The notes: generated by a model from the letters alone, not told the origin. A DNA stretch of 64,000 nucleotides from Candidatus Nanopelagicales bacterium (GCA_018609125.1 JABAYF010000020.1:24563-88562), one strand, 5' to 3'. Counted from the first letter of the stretch, positions 50,991 through 61,256 are shown. Program-made: numbers and translations.

Positions 50991-50996
50991 ACAATA
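50991..50996 (-). promoter_or_regulatory. -10 box of the CDGSH gene
   Basis: TATTGT on the minus strand ends 6 nt before the ATG at 50984. Confidence 0.45.
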
Positions 50997-51011
50997 GCAA
51001 CCGGCGCAGAC

Positions 51012-53519
51012 CTAGAGGGCACCCTTCTTGGTCAGCCAATTGAAGGCGAAGTAGCCCGGGACCGTGGGTATCCAAAAAGTGATGAGGCGGAAAAGCAGAA
51101 CACTGGATACGGCTACACCGCCGGGGAGCCCGGCCGCGGTGAGTCCGGCGGCCAGCGCGGCTTCGACGGCGCCAAGACCGCCGGGGGTGGGGGCTACCTG
51201 GCCGATCGTTGCACCCGCCAGATACACCACCGCGATCGCTGCCACATTCAGATCGCCATCGAATGCCCGCACGCAGGCCATGAGAGTAATGATGTAGCCG
51301 AAGTTGAGCAGCAGGATGCCACCAATGCCTTCCAGCAACTTGGTGGGTCGTTGAGCCACCGTAATCAGTCGAGGAATTACCTCGCGCAAGAGCGGGCGCA
51401 GCCGACTAAAGCCCGTGCGGCGCACCCAGGGAATAGCGAAGGCAATGATGATGAGCAGCGCGACGACGATCGCGGCTATCACCGCCCACGGTGGCGGATC
51501 GAAGGTGAAGTCTGACTGTGTTCCGGCAGCGATGGCGAAGCCACTGAGTAAAACGATGTGAACGGCGAAAGCACCCACCTGGGATACCCCAACGCTGGCG
51601 GCGGCAAGGGCTGGGTGCAGCCCAGCTTTGGTGAGGTAACGCAGATTGATGGCGATTGCGCCGAGCGTGGGGGGTGAAACAAGTGTGGCAAAGTCGCCTG
51701 CGATCTGAGCAAGGACGGTGCGCCGCAACGATAATCGTTCGGGTACGAATCCACTGAGCGACCATGCAGCACCAGGATATGTGGCAATCGCTGCGATAAA
51801 TGCTATGGCAAGCCAGGTGAGAGAGGCACTGGTAACGAGCGTGACCAGGTCGACCTGAGCAAGTTGAGATAGTAAAACGTAGGCTGCGATCCCGCCTACG
51901 ACAATCATGATCAAAGTGCGCGGCTTGATGCGTTCTAGGCGTATCTGCTCGACGTCGCCGTCGGGCCGAATTTCCACCAGAGCATCGCGCAACGCGACCA
52001 TGAGATCTCGTCGCTTTCGCATGGCCTTGCGGGTTGGTTCAGAGAGCGCAACCGGCTGAAGTACGGGTAGAGCGCGGGCGAGGGTGCTAACGCCGAGTAC
52101 CTGACGCCCGGTGCGGACAGCCCGATCGGCGCCCACGATCATGGCCAGCGTGCACAGCAATTCGGCGATGTCGATGCGTTGGGTCACATCGCTGGCAGCA
52201 ACCAGGCCCCGTGACTCACCCAGGAGGTAGATTTGTCCATCAGAATCGCGCAGCAGGTTATCTGCGGTAAGTGCGCGGTGGGCCATTTGATGGGTGTGCA
52301 GGTTGTGCACCGCCTGCCAGGTAGCGCGCAGATCATCATCGGTGAGGTCAGCGTTGGTCACCTGCGAGAACCGCTGTCCAACGACGAACTCGTAGCCGAG
52401 AAGGGTGGAATCGGGTCCAACCTCGCTGGCAAGCAATAGTCGAGGCACGGGAATGTGGGCTGATTCGCAGGCGTAGGCCATGAGTGCGGCATGGTCTAGG
52501 GAGCGGCGCATGTTGAAGCTGGAATCTGCTGATTCTTCGCGCAGCCGCAATGCTCGCCACGCTGAGCGGAGGAGTCCGGCCCCTTCTAAATCTCGGTCAA
52601 AGACGACCACCTCCATGGGGCCTCCGTCGCGCGTGGTCGCTCGATAGCGGCGACCCACCGAGGTACTGCGCGAGGCGCGCAGCATGGACAGGGGGTAGGA
52701 ACCGCGTGCCATCGCGTCGGCTACCTGGACGCCGGATGGCCGAGTGGTTGGGGTGCCTAACGCATAGCGCAGCAGCAATCCGATCATCCAGCCGACGAAC
52801 ACGGTGATGGCGAGCCCGGGTACGGCCGTGGCACCGCTGAGTAGGGCGACGATGAGGAGGGAAGAGATGACGACCACGCTGAGGGCGTTCCAGGGACGTC
52901 GGCTGAGCAGGCGAGCGATGGTCACGAAACTGACGAGTCCGGCAATGACGGGTGCGGTGAGGCTGACGCCGCTGGTGCCTGAGCCGGTGAGTGCGGCGTT
53001 GAACTGTGCCGAAGCGTACTCACCGACCAAAAAATTGGTTGCGGTGAGCGTGATGACGGTGACGAGTAACCCGAGGAGGGCGTCAAAGAGTTGGCGCACA
53101 CGACGGCGAATGACAAGGTTGATGGCCGCCGCAAAAGGCAGACCAACCAGACCCAGGCCGGCCACAATATTGAGCGTCAGCACGACCACTGCCGGCAGAC
53201 GATCGGTTCCAGAAAGGATGTCCTCTTCGATGCCCTCGGTGGTCCCGGAGGCGAAAAAGGCCAGCGCCACGACACCGGCTATGACGACCAAGGCCAGCAC
53301 GAACCGGGCGAGGTCGAGGGGGCGGCGCAGACGCCGGGGGATGACTCCGTCTTCGATCACCACCGTTGCTTGCACATCTGACGCGGTGGGGTCCTGGCCT
53401 GGCCGGGGAAGTGCGACGGTGACCTGGTCTTCGGTGACGGGATGCTCATTGCCCAGGTGCTCCGGGCCGGGCGCGCCCGGCGTCGAATGTTCGCCAGCGG
53501 CGTCAGCCGGCGACGACAT
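51012..53519 (-). CDS. Lysylphosphatidylglycerol-synthase-like membrane protein with pseudokinase domain
   Basis: A membrane protein of about 835 residues. Order of parts: acidic N-terminus, six or so helices (about 65-270), a cytoplasmic domain (about 290-500) resembling RIO/APH-like kinases, and a C-terminal UPF0104/LPG-synthase flippase-like domain with eight helices ending in APTPGGLGAVEAAL. In the kinase-like part the catalytic loop reads AHRALTADNLLRD and the DFG position reads LGE, so the invariant Asp residues are absent and catalysis is unlikely. No lysyltransferase domain is present. The start is uncertain: ATG 53519, GTG 53534 or further upstream. Probably handles or signals lipid transfer. 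Confidence 0.82.
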   Translation of the reverse strand: MSSPADAAGEHSTPGAPGPEHLGNEHPVTEDQVTVALPRPGQDPTASDVQATVVIEDGVIPRRLRRPLDLARFVLALVVIAGVVALAFFASGTTEGIEEDILSGTDRLPAVVVLTLNIVAGLGLVGLPFAAAINLVIRRRVRQLFDALLGLLVTVITLTATNFLVGEYASAQFNAALTGSGTSGVSLTAPVIAGLVSFVTIARLLSRRPWNALSVVVISSLLIVALLSGATAVPGLAITVFVGWMIGLLLRYALGTPTTRPSGVQVADAMARGSYPLSMLRASRSTSVGRRYRATTRDGGPMEVVVFDRDLEGAGLLRSAWRALRLREESADSSFNMRRSLDHAALMAYACESAHIPVPRLLLASEVGPDSTLLGYEFVVGQRFSQVTNADLTDDDLRATWQAVHNLHTHQMAHRALTADNLLRDSDGQIYLLGESRGLVAASDVTQRIDIAELLCTLAMIVGADRAVRTGRQVLGVSTLARALPVLQPVALSEPTRKAMRKRRDLMVALRDALVEIRPDGDVEQIRLERIKPRTLIMIVVGGIAAYVLLSQLAQVDLVTLVTSASLTWLAIAFIAAIATYPGAAWSLSGFVPERLSLRRTVLAQIAGDFATLVSPPTLGAIAINLRYLTKAGLHPALAAASVGVSQVGAFAVHIVLLSGFAIAAGTQSDFTFDPPPWAVIAAIVVALLIIIAFAIPWVRRTGFSRLRPLLREVIPRLITVAQRPTKLLEGIGGILLLNFGYIITLMACVRAFDGDLNVAAIAVVYLAGATIGQVAPTPGGLGAVEAALAAGLTAAGLPGGVAVSSVLLFRLITFWIPTVPGYFAFNWLTKKGAL

Positions 53520-53613
53520 TCTCGGATCGGTCACCCCATGATGGTTGCAGACACCGGACTTGATCAGCATCAGCACCGCGGTAGGTGTCATAGGAACGTG
53601 CTCCAATAATGAT

Positions 53614-56600
53614 GTGAATGATGACGCGCCGGAGTGGCTGGGAGATCAGATCCAGCAGCAGGTCATTGCTCACGACTTGGGCCCCCTGCTTTATCTCGGT
53701 GCGCCGGGCACGGGTACCACCACGGCTCTGGCGGCCGCGGCAGCCAGGCGTACCCGTCAGGTAGGACCCGGTGGGGTGTGGGTTCTCACCCTGGGGCGTC
53801 CTGCAGCCACCGCAATGCGGGCCGCCCTGGCCGGGTTTATCAAAGCGGGAGTCCTTCCCACGGTCACCAGTCCCCATGGCCTGGCGCTGAGCATTGTGCG
53901 CACTTACGGCCGCACCGACGATCGCCTCGGCAGCGAGCGCGCTGTTCGGTTGCTCTCCGGTGCTGAAGAAGACCTGCGTATCCACGAATTGATCCGCGGC
54001 ACGGTCGAAGACCGCACGGTGACCTGGCCAGCCCATCTCAGCGAAGCTCTCCCGACCCTTACCTTTGCCAACGAGGTTCGCGCTTTCTTGACTCGCTACC
54101 GTGCTGAGTCAGCCGTTGGTCTGGGGCTGAGTGGCTTTTCGATTCATGCCGCCGACCGTGCTGCCGAACTTCGCCGCGCGCTGATGGAATTTGCCGAGAT
54201 TGAAGCACAAACAGCCGCGCTAGAAAACAGCGTTGACTATGCCGGACTCATCGAGTTAGCCGAGCGCATTGCCAGCCGCGATGAGGTGCGTGAGCGGCTC
54301 CATCGTCAGGTGCGTGGAGTTTACGTAGATGAGTACCATGATTTTGATCTGCTGCAGGCACAACTCCTCGAGCGCATTGCCGGTGCAGACATTCCCTTCG
54401 TGGTCGCGGCCAACCCGGTCAAGCAGGTGCTGGGTTTCCGCGGTTCCGATGCTCAGGTCGTCGGTGACTTCCTCCAGCGCCATTCCCCATATGTGATTGC
54501 TACGCAATCACATCGCGGCTGCGCTCTTACCCATCAGGTGCTTCGCCGGGTGCTGCCAACGCCAAGTATTCAAGGTCTTGCGATCACAGATTCCCGAAAG
54601 ATTGCGCAGCCTCAGTCGGTGCAATCATCACCAACAACGGCCATGCAGGTATGTCGGCACGAATCCACCGGAGACCTGCTGGCCTACCTCGCCCACGATG
54701 TCACCGCTGCCCTTCTCGACGACGGTGTGCCCTGGCAGAACATGGCCGTCATCGCGCGCGGTTCTGGCATCCTCATGGCAGCCCAGCGAGTCCTTCATTC
54801 TCACGGCGTCCCGGTGCACGTCTTGGCCGAGGACATGCCGTTGCCCGACGAACCCGCCGTGGTGCACCTGCTGGCCGCAACACATGCGGCAGTGGATCCG
54901 CAGTCACTGACGGTCGCAGCGGCAGCAGATCTCATCGCCGGACCCATTGGCGCCGGTGACCCGCGTGAGTCGCGTGAGCTTGCCCGCCGATGGCGGCACG
55001 CGTTGCGACAGTCCACTCCCCAAGATCCACCGCCACCCTTTGGTCAACTGCAGCGAGATGCCCTCGTCGCTGTTGCTACCGGCGCTACTCCAGCGCTCCC
55101 GGTCGAGGTGCGCAACCTAGCCGGCGCGCAACGCCTGGTGGCGCTCGGCGAACTCCTCGCCCAGGCTCACCAACTTCTCGATTCGGGGCCCGGTGTGGTG
55201 ATGTGGCAGGTCTGGAGTGAATCACTGCCCGATACCGATGGCCACCCATGGCCGCGTCGGCTCGAGCGCTCTGCCCGGGCCGGACACACGCTTAGCGACC
55301 ATAATCTGGATGCGATCCTGGCGCTCTTCGCCACCGCGCAACGACTCACCGAGAGGTACAACGGTGTGGTCGGCGTTGAGAACTTCCTCACCGCCGTCGC
55401 GGGCCAGCGCATTGCTGCAGAGTCGATCGGAGCCCGACGCGGCCGCCTGGGTCGTGCCGTCACGCTGCTCACCGCTCACCAGGCCCGAGGTCAAGAATGG
55501 GATCGAGTTTTCGTACTTGATGCCCAAGAAGGTCGCTGGCCGCAGTCGTCGCTGCGCCGAGGACTGATCGATGTGGAGGCGATTTTCCACCCGGAACTTT
55601 CCTCAGATTCTGAAACGGCGAGCGCACAGGTGGTGGCGGGTGAACGCCGCCTTTTCGGATTGGCGCTGTCTCGGGCGCGGCAACGCACGTCGGTGTACTG
55701 CGTGGATGCTGCTGAAAGCAGTGGCGACCAGCCGAGCCGATTCGTCGAAGAGATGGTTGCTGAGGGTGTGGAGGATCAGTGGCGGGAAGGTCGCCCGGCA
55801 CGCCCACGCACACTCACCGGGCTCATCGCAGCTTTACGTTCAGAACTCATTGACCCTCGCGCCAGCACCGAGCAGATAGCCGATGCGGCAACGCAGCTGG
55901 CTGCACTGGCCATGCTCACCGACGAACATGACACGCCCATGGTGGAGTTAGCCCATCCCGACACGTGGTGGCACGAACATGCCCTCACCATGAGCGAGCG
56001 CCCCTTGAACCCGGTTGATCAACCGGTGGAGTTATCACCGTCAACCCTAGAATCAATCTCCACCTGCCCCCTGCGTTGGTTTCTCCAGACCCAGGCCAGG
56101 GCTGGCCAAAATTCATCCACGGCGGCACCGATCGGGCGCCTTGTTCATGCTCTGGCCGATGCTGTGCAGCGCAATGAAATACCGCCAGAGCCGGCAGCCC
56201 TGCAAGCGTGGCTTGATCGTGCGTGGCCAGCACTTCAGATCGCGGTCCCCTGGTACTCCACCGCTCAACGAGTCCAGATCTATGCTGCGCTTGACCGACT
56301 CTGTCGATACCTACGCGTTCAGGCTGCACCCGAGGTATTTAGCGAACGCATGATTCAGGTCGTGATCCAGTTAGATCAATTGGCCGGGCTGCTCGACACC
56401 GGTGTTCAATTTTCTGATGCCATTTCGATGCGGGGAAGACTCGATCGCTTAGAGCGGGGCGCAGATGGCAGTTGGAACGTCATCGACTTTAAGACTTCAA
56501 AGACAAAACCCACCCAGGCCGAAGTCGATGCGCATCTTCAACTTGGTCTCTACCAGGCCGCAATTCTTTCCGGTGCCCTCGCGGCCGAAGGAGATCCAGG

Positions 56601-56889
56601 ATTGACCACCACGGGCCGCACTACTGACGTCCCCGTCGTTTCTGGTGCCTCCTTGGTGCAACTGACCTTCGACACGGGAACTACTGATGCTTCCCCGAAA
56701 GTCCAGGCGCAAGCAGCGATCACCGAGCAGGTCGACCCGTCATGGCTCATGGATGGAATCGTCGACGCGGTGCACACCATTCGAACCGAAGACATCAGCG
56801 CCCGGCCAGGAAAGCACTGTCGCAGTTGTTCATTCACCATGATGTGCCCGGCCAGAATTGATCCGGAGGTCCTCACCGATGACGACTGA
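53614..56889 (+). CDS. adnA: AdnA-like helicase-nuclease subunit with degenerate motor
   Basis: Large subunit of an AdnAB-type double-strand-break resection complex. Of about 1091 residues, the N-terminal two thirds is a UvrD/Rep-like motor and the C-terminal third a RecB-like nuclease. Walker A reads GAPGTGTTT (29-37), with threonine in place of the essential lysine, and the QxxR-GDPDQ region reads AANPVKQVLGFRGS, so the motor seems inactive. The nuclease is complete: GRLDR, VIDFKTSK, QLGLY, and cysteines STCPLRW plus CRSCSFTMMC for an iron-sulfur cluster. The start is taken as GTG 53614; track TTG is 53545. Overlaps adnB by 11 nt. Confidence 0.9.
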   Translation: MNDDAPEWLGDQIQQQVIAHDLGPLLYLGAPGTGTTTALAAAAARRTRQVGPGGVWVLTLGRPAATAMRAALAGFIKAGVLPTVTSPHGLALSIVRTYGRTDDRLGSERAVRLLSGAEEDLRIHELIRGTVEDRTVTWPAHLSEALPTLTFANEVRAFLTRYRAESAVGLGLSGFSIHAADRAAELRRALMEFAEIEAQTAALENSVDYAGLIELAERIASRDEVRERLHRQVRGVYVDEYHDFDLLQAQLLERIAGADIPFVVAANPVKQVLGFRGSDAQVVGDFLQRHSPYVIATQSHRGCALTHQVLRRVLPTPSIQGLAITDSRKIAQPQSVQSSPTTAMQVCRHESTGDLLAYLAHDVTAALLDDGVPWQNMAVIARGSGILMAAQRVLHSHGVPVHVLAEDMPLPDEPAVVHLLAATHAAVDPQSLTVAAAADLIAGPIGAGDPRESRELARRWRHALRQSTPQDPPPPFGQLQRDALVAVATGATPALPVEVRNLAGAQRLVALGELLAQAHQLLDSGPGVVMWQVWSESLPDTDGHPWPRRLERSARAGHTLSDHNLDAILALFATAQRLTERYNGVVGVENFLTAVAGQRIAAESIGARRGRLGRAVTLLTAHQARGQEWDRVFVLDAQEGRWPQSSLRRGLIDVEAIFHPELSSDSETASAQVVAGERRLFGLALSRARQRTSVYCVDAAESSGDQPSRFVEEMVAEGVEDQWREGRPARPRTLTGLIAALRSELIDPRASTEQIADAATQLAALAMLTDEHDTPMVELAHPDTWWHEHALTMSERPLNPVDQPVELSPSTLESISTCPLRWFLQTQARAGQNSSTAAPIGRLVHALADAVQRNEIPPEPAALQAWLDRAWPALQIAVPWYSTAQRVQIYAALDRLCRYLRVQAAPEVFSERMIQVVIQLDQLAGLLDTGVQFSDAISMRGRLDRLERGADGSWNVIDFKTSKTKPTQAEVDAHLQLGLYQAAILSGALAAEGDPGLTTTGRTTDVPVVSGASLVQLTFDTGTTDASPKVQAQAAITEQVDPSWLMDGIVDAVHTIRTEDISARPGKHCRSCSFTMMCPARIDPEVLTDDD

Positions 56890-59800
56890 CCACCACCACG
56901 ACCCGGTGTACCCCGCTATGTATGCCGGACTTGGGTTCCACCCGAGCGAAGCGCAGTGGAATGCCATCAGCGCACCGCTGCGTCCGGCCAGCATCGTTGC
57001 TGGTGCGGGCACCGGAAAGACGGCCGTCATGGCGGCTCGCGTCCTGTGGTCGATCCTGACCGAGGCGGTCGCTCCCGATGCGGTGCTGGGTTTGACCTTC
57101 ACCAACAAGGCGGCTGCAGAACTGCTTCAGCGAATTCGGAGTCACCTCGGCGCCGTCGTGCAATCGGGGCACCATCAACCGGTAGTCGATGCCGGTGAAC
57201 CCACCGTGTCTACCTACCACTCCTTTGGCGCCGCCATCATTTCTGAGTACGGGCCGTGGAGCGGGCTGGAGTCCAACGGAGAGGTCCTCACCGAAGTTGC
57301 CCGCGCCCAACTAGCCACCCGGGTGATATCTGAAACCGACCTGGACATGACCGTTTTCGATGTCAGCCCACCCACGGTGGCTGCCATGGTCTCGGCCCTG
57401 GATAACACGTTGTCTGATCTTGATATTTCGACGACGCAACTGCGCGCTCACTCCGTTGAATTGCAAGCGCAACTGCACCGGATCGCCCAGGCGGTCTCGC
57501 TGCAAAAAGCCGCCACCGAGATCTTGCATACGGCCGGACAACGCATCGTTCTGGCTGATCTCGTTGATCAATTTCGCGAATCCAAATCCCAGCGCCACCT
57601 CATAGATTTCGCCGACCAGTTGCGGCTGAGTTTGCAACTGGTGCGTACTTTCCCTCAGATCACCACTGATCTTCGTTCGCGGTTCGCTCTGGTGTTACTC
57701 GATGAGTACCAAGACACCTCGGTGTCGCAGCGCAAACTACTTCAGGAAGTTTTCGGCCAGGGTCACCCGATTACCGCGGTCGGCGATCCGTGTCAGTCCA
57801 TCTACGGCTGGCGCGGTGCGAGTGTGGACAACATCGATCAGTTCGGGCACCACTTCCCCCGAATCGATAATCCTGACTTTCCGGTTCCCGCGGATCAATA
57901 TCCGTTGACTCAGAATCGTCGGTCGGCACCGGAAATCATCGAGTTGGCGAATGAAATTGCGCGCCCGCTGCGTGAGGTTCATGCCGGTGTCCAACCATTG
58001 CAATCGGCGCCGGATGTGGCCAAGTCCGGTCACCTGCGCGTGGGTCTGTGGGATACGGCAGACGATGAAATCGAATGGGTGGCTGATTCCGTTGCTGCGG
58101 CGAGTGCGGCCCCTGATGCAACGTGTTCAGACATTCTTGTGCTCGCTCGCACCGGTGATCAACTTCGGCTCATGGCTAAGGCTCTTCGTGCTCGGCGTGT
58201 GCCGGTACAGATCTCTTCGGGCCAGGCGCTCTTTACCCACCCGGTTGTTATTGAACTCATTGCCTACATGCAGGTGGCACACGATCCAACGGCCAATACC
58301 GCGTTTGTGCGCATCGCCTCGGGCCCGCGATGGCGCATCGGCCCGCGAGATCTAGCAATTCTCGGTCGCTTCGCCGAGTCGATTCTTGATCCCACCGAGG
58401 GCTACCGCAGCATGGCTGACCGGTCGCTGCCGGAGCGAGTCATCGGAAGCGTGGAAGGAATCGACCCCAGCGAACAGATCAGTCTGAGCGATGCCTGTTT
58501 TGTCATCGCCGCACCCTCAGTCGAAACCGCCGGGATCCATGAGTTAAGTGGACAGGCTCGTCAGCGACTCACCCAACTTGCACAACAGATTCAGCGGTTG
58601 CGCCGCCACAGCGCAGACTCACCCCGCGATCTCGTGCAACGCATTCTTTCCATCACCGGTGCGGGTGTGGAGTTTTTGGTTGGCGACCCAGACCAGGCGG
58701 CCGATAATGCCCGGGCGATCCAAGAACTCATCAACCTCGCCGGGAAATTTAACGATCTAGATTCTCGAACGAACGTGGCGGCATTTTTGGCTTATGTTGC
58801 AGCGGTACATAGCGGTTTCGACGGACCAGATATCGCCCCGGGTCCGACCCGCGATGCTGTTCGAGTGATGACGGTGCACTCGGCCAAGGGGCTGGAGGCA
58901 CCGCAGGTGTTTATCATCGGGCTCACCAAGTCGCTCTTCCCCTCGGCTAAAGCTGTGCATCGATGGCCGAAACGAGCCGATGTGGTGCCCTGGGCGCTAC
59001 GCAATGACGCCCCACCGAACCTGGTGAGTTTTCCACCGCTGCAATTCACCCCGGCCAAGTCTCCGACCGCCACGGAATTCAAAGAGTTTAACGCTGCAAG
59101 CAGGGAATATGAACTTATCGAGGAACGTCGCCTCCTCTATGTCGCTGTCACGCGCGCTGAACATCAATTGACCTTGACCGGTCACGGCTGGAAGCCCTAT
59201 AGCAACACGTTCCAAGGCGCCAGCGATTTCTTGTGGGAGGCATATGATTTCTGTCAAGATCACCAGGGCGAGATTGTGCACTGGGTGGAGGATCCGGCAA
59301 AGGGCGCAACGAATCCCCTGTTTGACCAGCATCGGGTTGGTGTGCGCTGGATGTCGGCGGAGCAACCCGAAGAGATCCACCAGCGCGCATCAGCGGCCGT
59401 GCGTCAGGCGATGAGCAGCCTGGCCGGCAACACGACGCAGGAACTGCTCAATCATTTGAGTCCGCAGGTGCAATCGGCACTAGCCCAATCGCAGCAGGAG
59501 GCCTCAAGCGGTGGCCTCCCCGGACAGGTATCGGTCACTGAACTGACCAGATACCTGGCTGATGCGCCGGCCATGTTGGCAATTTTTGATCGTCCGATGC
59601 CTAGGCCCCCCAGCGCTGCGGCTCACCGAGGGGCCTGGGTGCATTCCTGGATCGAGCAGCAGCTTGGTTCTGACCATTTGCTCGACCTTGATGACATTCC
59701 TGGTTCAGCAGACGATGAACTCACCCTGCGTGTCGATCCGATCAAACTGAAAGAGGCTTTCGCTGCCACCCCCTTCGCCCATCTTGCGCCACTAGCGGTG

Positions 59801-60022
59801 GAACATCCGTTCATCTTGATCGACCAGGGACACGCGATCAAGGGCCGAATTGATGCGGTCTTTCGTCGCGGTGATCGCGATGTGGTGGTCGACTGGAAGA
59901 CCGGAATCGCTGGCTCAGCAGACCAGGCCCAGTTAGATATTTATCGTCGGGCGTGGGCCAGCATCACCGGCGTAAGCGAAGACCAGGTCGACGCTGAGTT
60001 CGTGTATCTGCCCCTCACCTAG
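56879..60022 (+). CDS. adnB: AdnB-like helicase-nuclease subunit
   Basis: Second subunit of the AdnAB complex. The protein of about 1047 residues has a full UvrD-type motor: Walker A AGAGTGKTA near 43-51, LTFTNKAAAEL, LLDEYQDTSVSQ, AVGDPCQSIYGWRGA, RSAPEI, VMTVHSAKGLEAP and LLYVAVTRAEHQL. The C-terminal nuclease motif is GRIDAVF, VVVDWKTG, QLDIYRRAW; no clustered cysteines are seen at its C-terminus. So the working helicase and a second nuclease sit here, complementing AdnA. ATG 56879 is preceded by GGAGGT inside the adnA end, so translation is coupled. Confidence 0.93.
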   Translation: MTTDHHHDPVYPAMYAGLGFHPSEAQWNAISAPLRPASIVAGAGTGKTAVMAARVLWSILTEAVAPDAVLGLTFTNKAAAELLQRIRSHLGAVVQSGHHQPVVDAGEPTVSTYHSFGAAIISEYGPWSGLESNGEVLTEVARAQLATRVISETDLDMTVFDVSPPTVAAMVSALDNTLSDLDISTTQLRAHSVELQAQLHRIAQAVSLQKAATEILHTAGQRIVLADLVDQFRESKSQRHLIDFADQLRLSLQLVRTFPQITTDLRSRFALVLLDEYQDTSVSQRKLLQEVFGQGHPITAVGDPCQSIYGWRGASVDNIDQFGHHFPRIDNPDFPVPADQYPLTQNRRSAPEIIELANEIARPLREVHAGVQPLQSAPDVAKSGHLRVGLWDTADDEIEWVADSVAAASAAPDATCSDILVLARTGDQLRLMAKALRARRVPVQISSGQALFTHPVVIELIAYMQVAHDPTANTAFVRIASGPRWRIGPRDLAILGRFAESILDPTEGYRSMADRSLPERVIGSVEGIDPSEQISLSDACFVIAAPSVETAGIHELSGQARQRLTQLAQQIQRLRRHSADSPRDLVQRILSITGAGVEFLVGDPDQAADNARAIQELINLAGKFNDLDSRTNVAAFLAYVAAVHSGFDGPDIAPGPTRDAVRVMTVHSAKGLEAPQVFIIGLTKSLFPSAKAVHRWPKRADVVPWALRNDAPPNLVSFPPLQFTPAKSPTATEFKEFNAASREYELIEERRLLYVAVTRAEHQLTLTGHGWKPYSNTFQGASDFLWEAYDFCQDHQGEIVHWVEDPAKGATNPLFDQHRVGVRWMSAEQPEEIHQRASAAVRQAMSSLAGNTTQELLNHLSPQVQSALAQSQQEASSGGLPGQVSVTELTRYLADAPAMLAIFDRPMPRPPSAAAHRGAWVHSWIEQQLGSDHLLDLDDIPGSADDELTLRVDPIKLKEAFAATPFAHLAPLAVEHPFILIDQGHAIKGRIDAVFRRGDRDVVVDWKTGIAGSADQAQLDIYRRAWASITGVSEDQVDAEFVYLPLT

Positions 60023-60029
60023 TGCCTGC

Positions 60030-61244
60030 TTAGCCGGTAGTTTTGTCGGCGGCAGTCTCCTCCGGTGCTACGGGTCGAACCCCCACGCCACGGCGCATGA
60101 ACCGGCGCGCAGGTTCTTCGACGAGGCGCCACATCAGCCAGGCCAGCACGAAAGCCATCGCCAAGGCGAACACGACAGACAACGCATACAGCGGGCCTGA
60201 CTCCAGGCCGATTGCGTTCATGCCGGCTCGCCAGGTCGACAACCACACGAGGTGGGTCATGTAGAGGGAGTACGAGATGAGCCCGCCCAGCACCACGGTT
60301 TCTCGGGAAAGAAATTTCACCTGGCCACTCTTGGACAACGCCAACGCACCAATCCACACAATCAGCGGGGGCACCAGCCACAGGTGAAAAAACGGTGGCA
60401 GTGGTTCGGCGTCGGGGTCGATGAGCAAGATTTCTGGTTGGGCACCACTCCAGCGGCCGAGGAAGGTGGCACCGGCAATCACCACCAGCGGCATCGCAAC
60501 CGACACGGTGGTGGCCAGCCGTTCGGTTCGGGTGGAGATCGAACCGTCAGAATTGATTAGTCGTATCACGATGAGATAGGTGATGGCACCGGCGACAAAG
60601 GCCGTGAGCACCCGAATCGTGGATCCCCACGCGCCGCCGTAGTAGGGATCATCGCCAACAGAAGCACGCAGCAGCAGCGGCAGGACGCTCACGACCCAGG
60701 CCACGAGGAGAAGTGGAGTATTGATGCGGCGATGGAAGAAGAACAGGGCGAGGACCACGACGGGGAAGAGTAGATAGGCCAGCCACTCCATCGACAGCGA
60801 CCACGCCACCACATTCCAGCCGCGCTCGGGATTGGGTCCCCATTCTTGAATCAACAGCAGGTTGCGGATGTAGTCGATGGGGTTCAGCCAGGGGCGATCT
60901 TTGTTCTCGCCGGTGATGAGCGCTTGGGCTACGACGGCAAGTCCGGCTGCGTTCAGCATCACGAAATGGACTGGATAGATGCGGGCAAGGCGAAGCCACC
61001 AAAACTCCAGGGTGGGACGCGCATGGGCTTTGGGTCCAAGTTTGCGTAGGTAGGTGTGGGTGAGGATGAAACCTGAGAGCGCGAAGAACAGGTCAACTCC
61101 TAAACGCCCGACGCGGATCACATCGGAGAGGACCGGAATCGACATCACACCGAGGGTGTCTAGTGGGCCCTGTAAATGGTAGAAGAGCACCCACACCGCA
61201 GCCACCGCACGAATTCCGGTCAACTGCCGAATGAAGACGCCCAC
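60030..61244 (-). CDS. Acyltransferase 3 family membrane protein (OafA/YrhL type)
   Basis: A 404-residue integral membrane acyltransferase with ten predicted helices. Family features are QLTGIRAVAAVWVLFYH at the N-terminus, the VGRLGVDLFFALSGFILTHTY loop, RLARIYPVHF and AWSLSMEWLAYLLFP. It probably O-acylates a cell-surface glycan, lipid or polyketide; the acceptor is unknown. GTG start, CACGAT 6 nt upstream. In Mycobacterium this place between adnB and nudC holds a potassium-channel-type gene, so this is a local replacement or insertion. Confidence 0.88.
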   Translation of the reverse strand: MGVFIRQLTGIRAVAAVWVLFYHLQGPLDTLGVMSIPVLSDVIRVGRLGVDLFFALSGFILTHTYLRKLGPKAHARPTLEFWWLRLARIYPVHFVMLNAAGLAVVAQALITGENKDRPWLNPIDYIRNLLLIQEWGPNPERGWNVVAWSLSMEWLAYLLFPVVVLALFFFHRRINTPLLLVAWVVSVLPLLLRASVGDDPYYGGAWGSTIRVLTAFVAGAITYLIVIRLINSDGSISTRTERLATTVSVAMPLVVIAGATFLGRWSGAQPEILLIDPDAEPLPPFFHLWLVPPLIVWIGALALSKSGQVKFLSRETVVLGGLISYSLYMTHLVWLSTWRAGMNAIGLESGPLYALSVVFALAMAFVLAWLMWRLVEEPARRFMRRGVGVRPVAPEETAADKTTG

Positions 61245-61250
61245 GGGGTC

Positions 61251-61256
61251 ATCGTG
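61251..61256 (-). promoter_or_regulatory. -10 box of the acyltransferase gene
   Basis: CACGAT on the minus strand ends 6 nt before the GTG at 61244. Confidence 0.4.

Noticed and set aside
52804-53541. 245-residue plus-strand ORF opposite the flippase-like gene
   Set aside because: Arg/Ser/Thr-rich shadow of a membrane protein gene.
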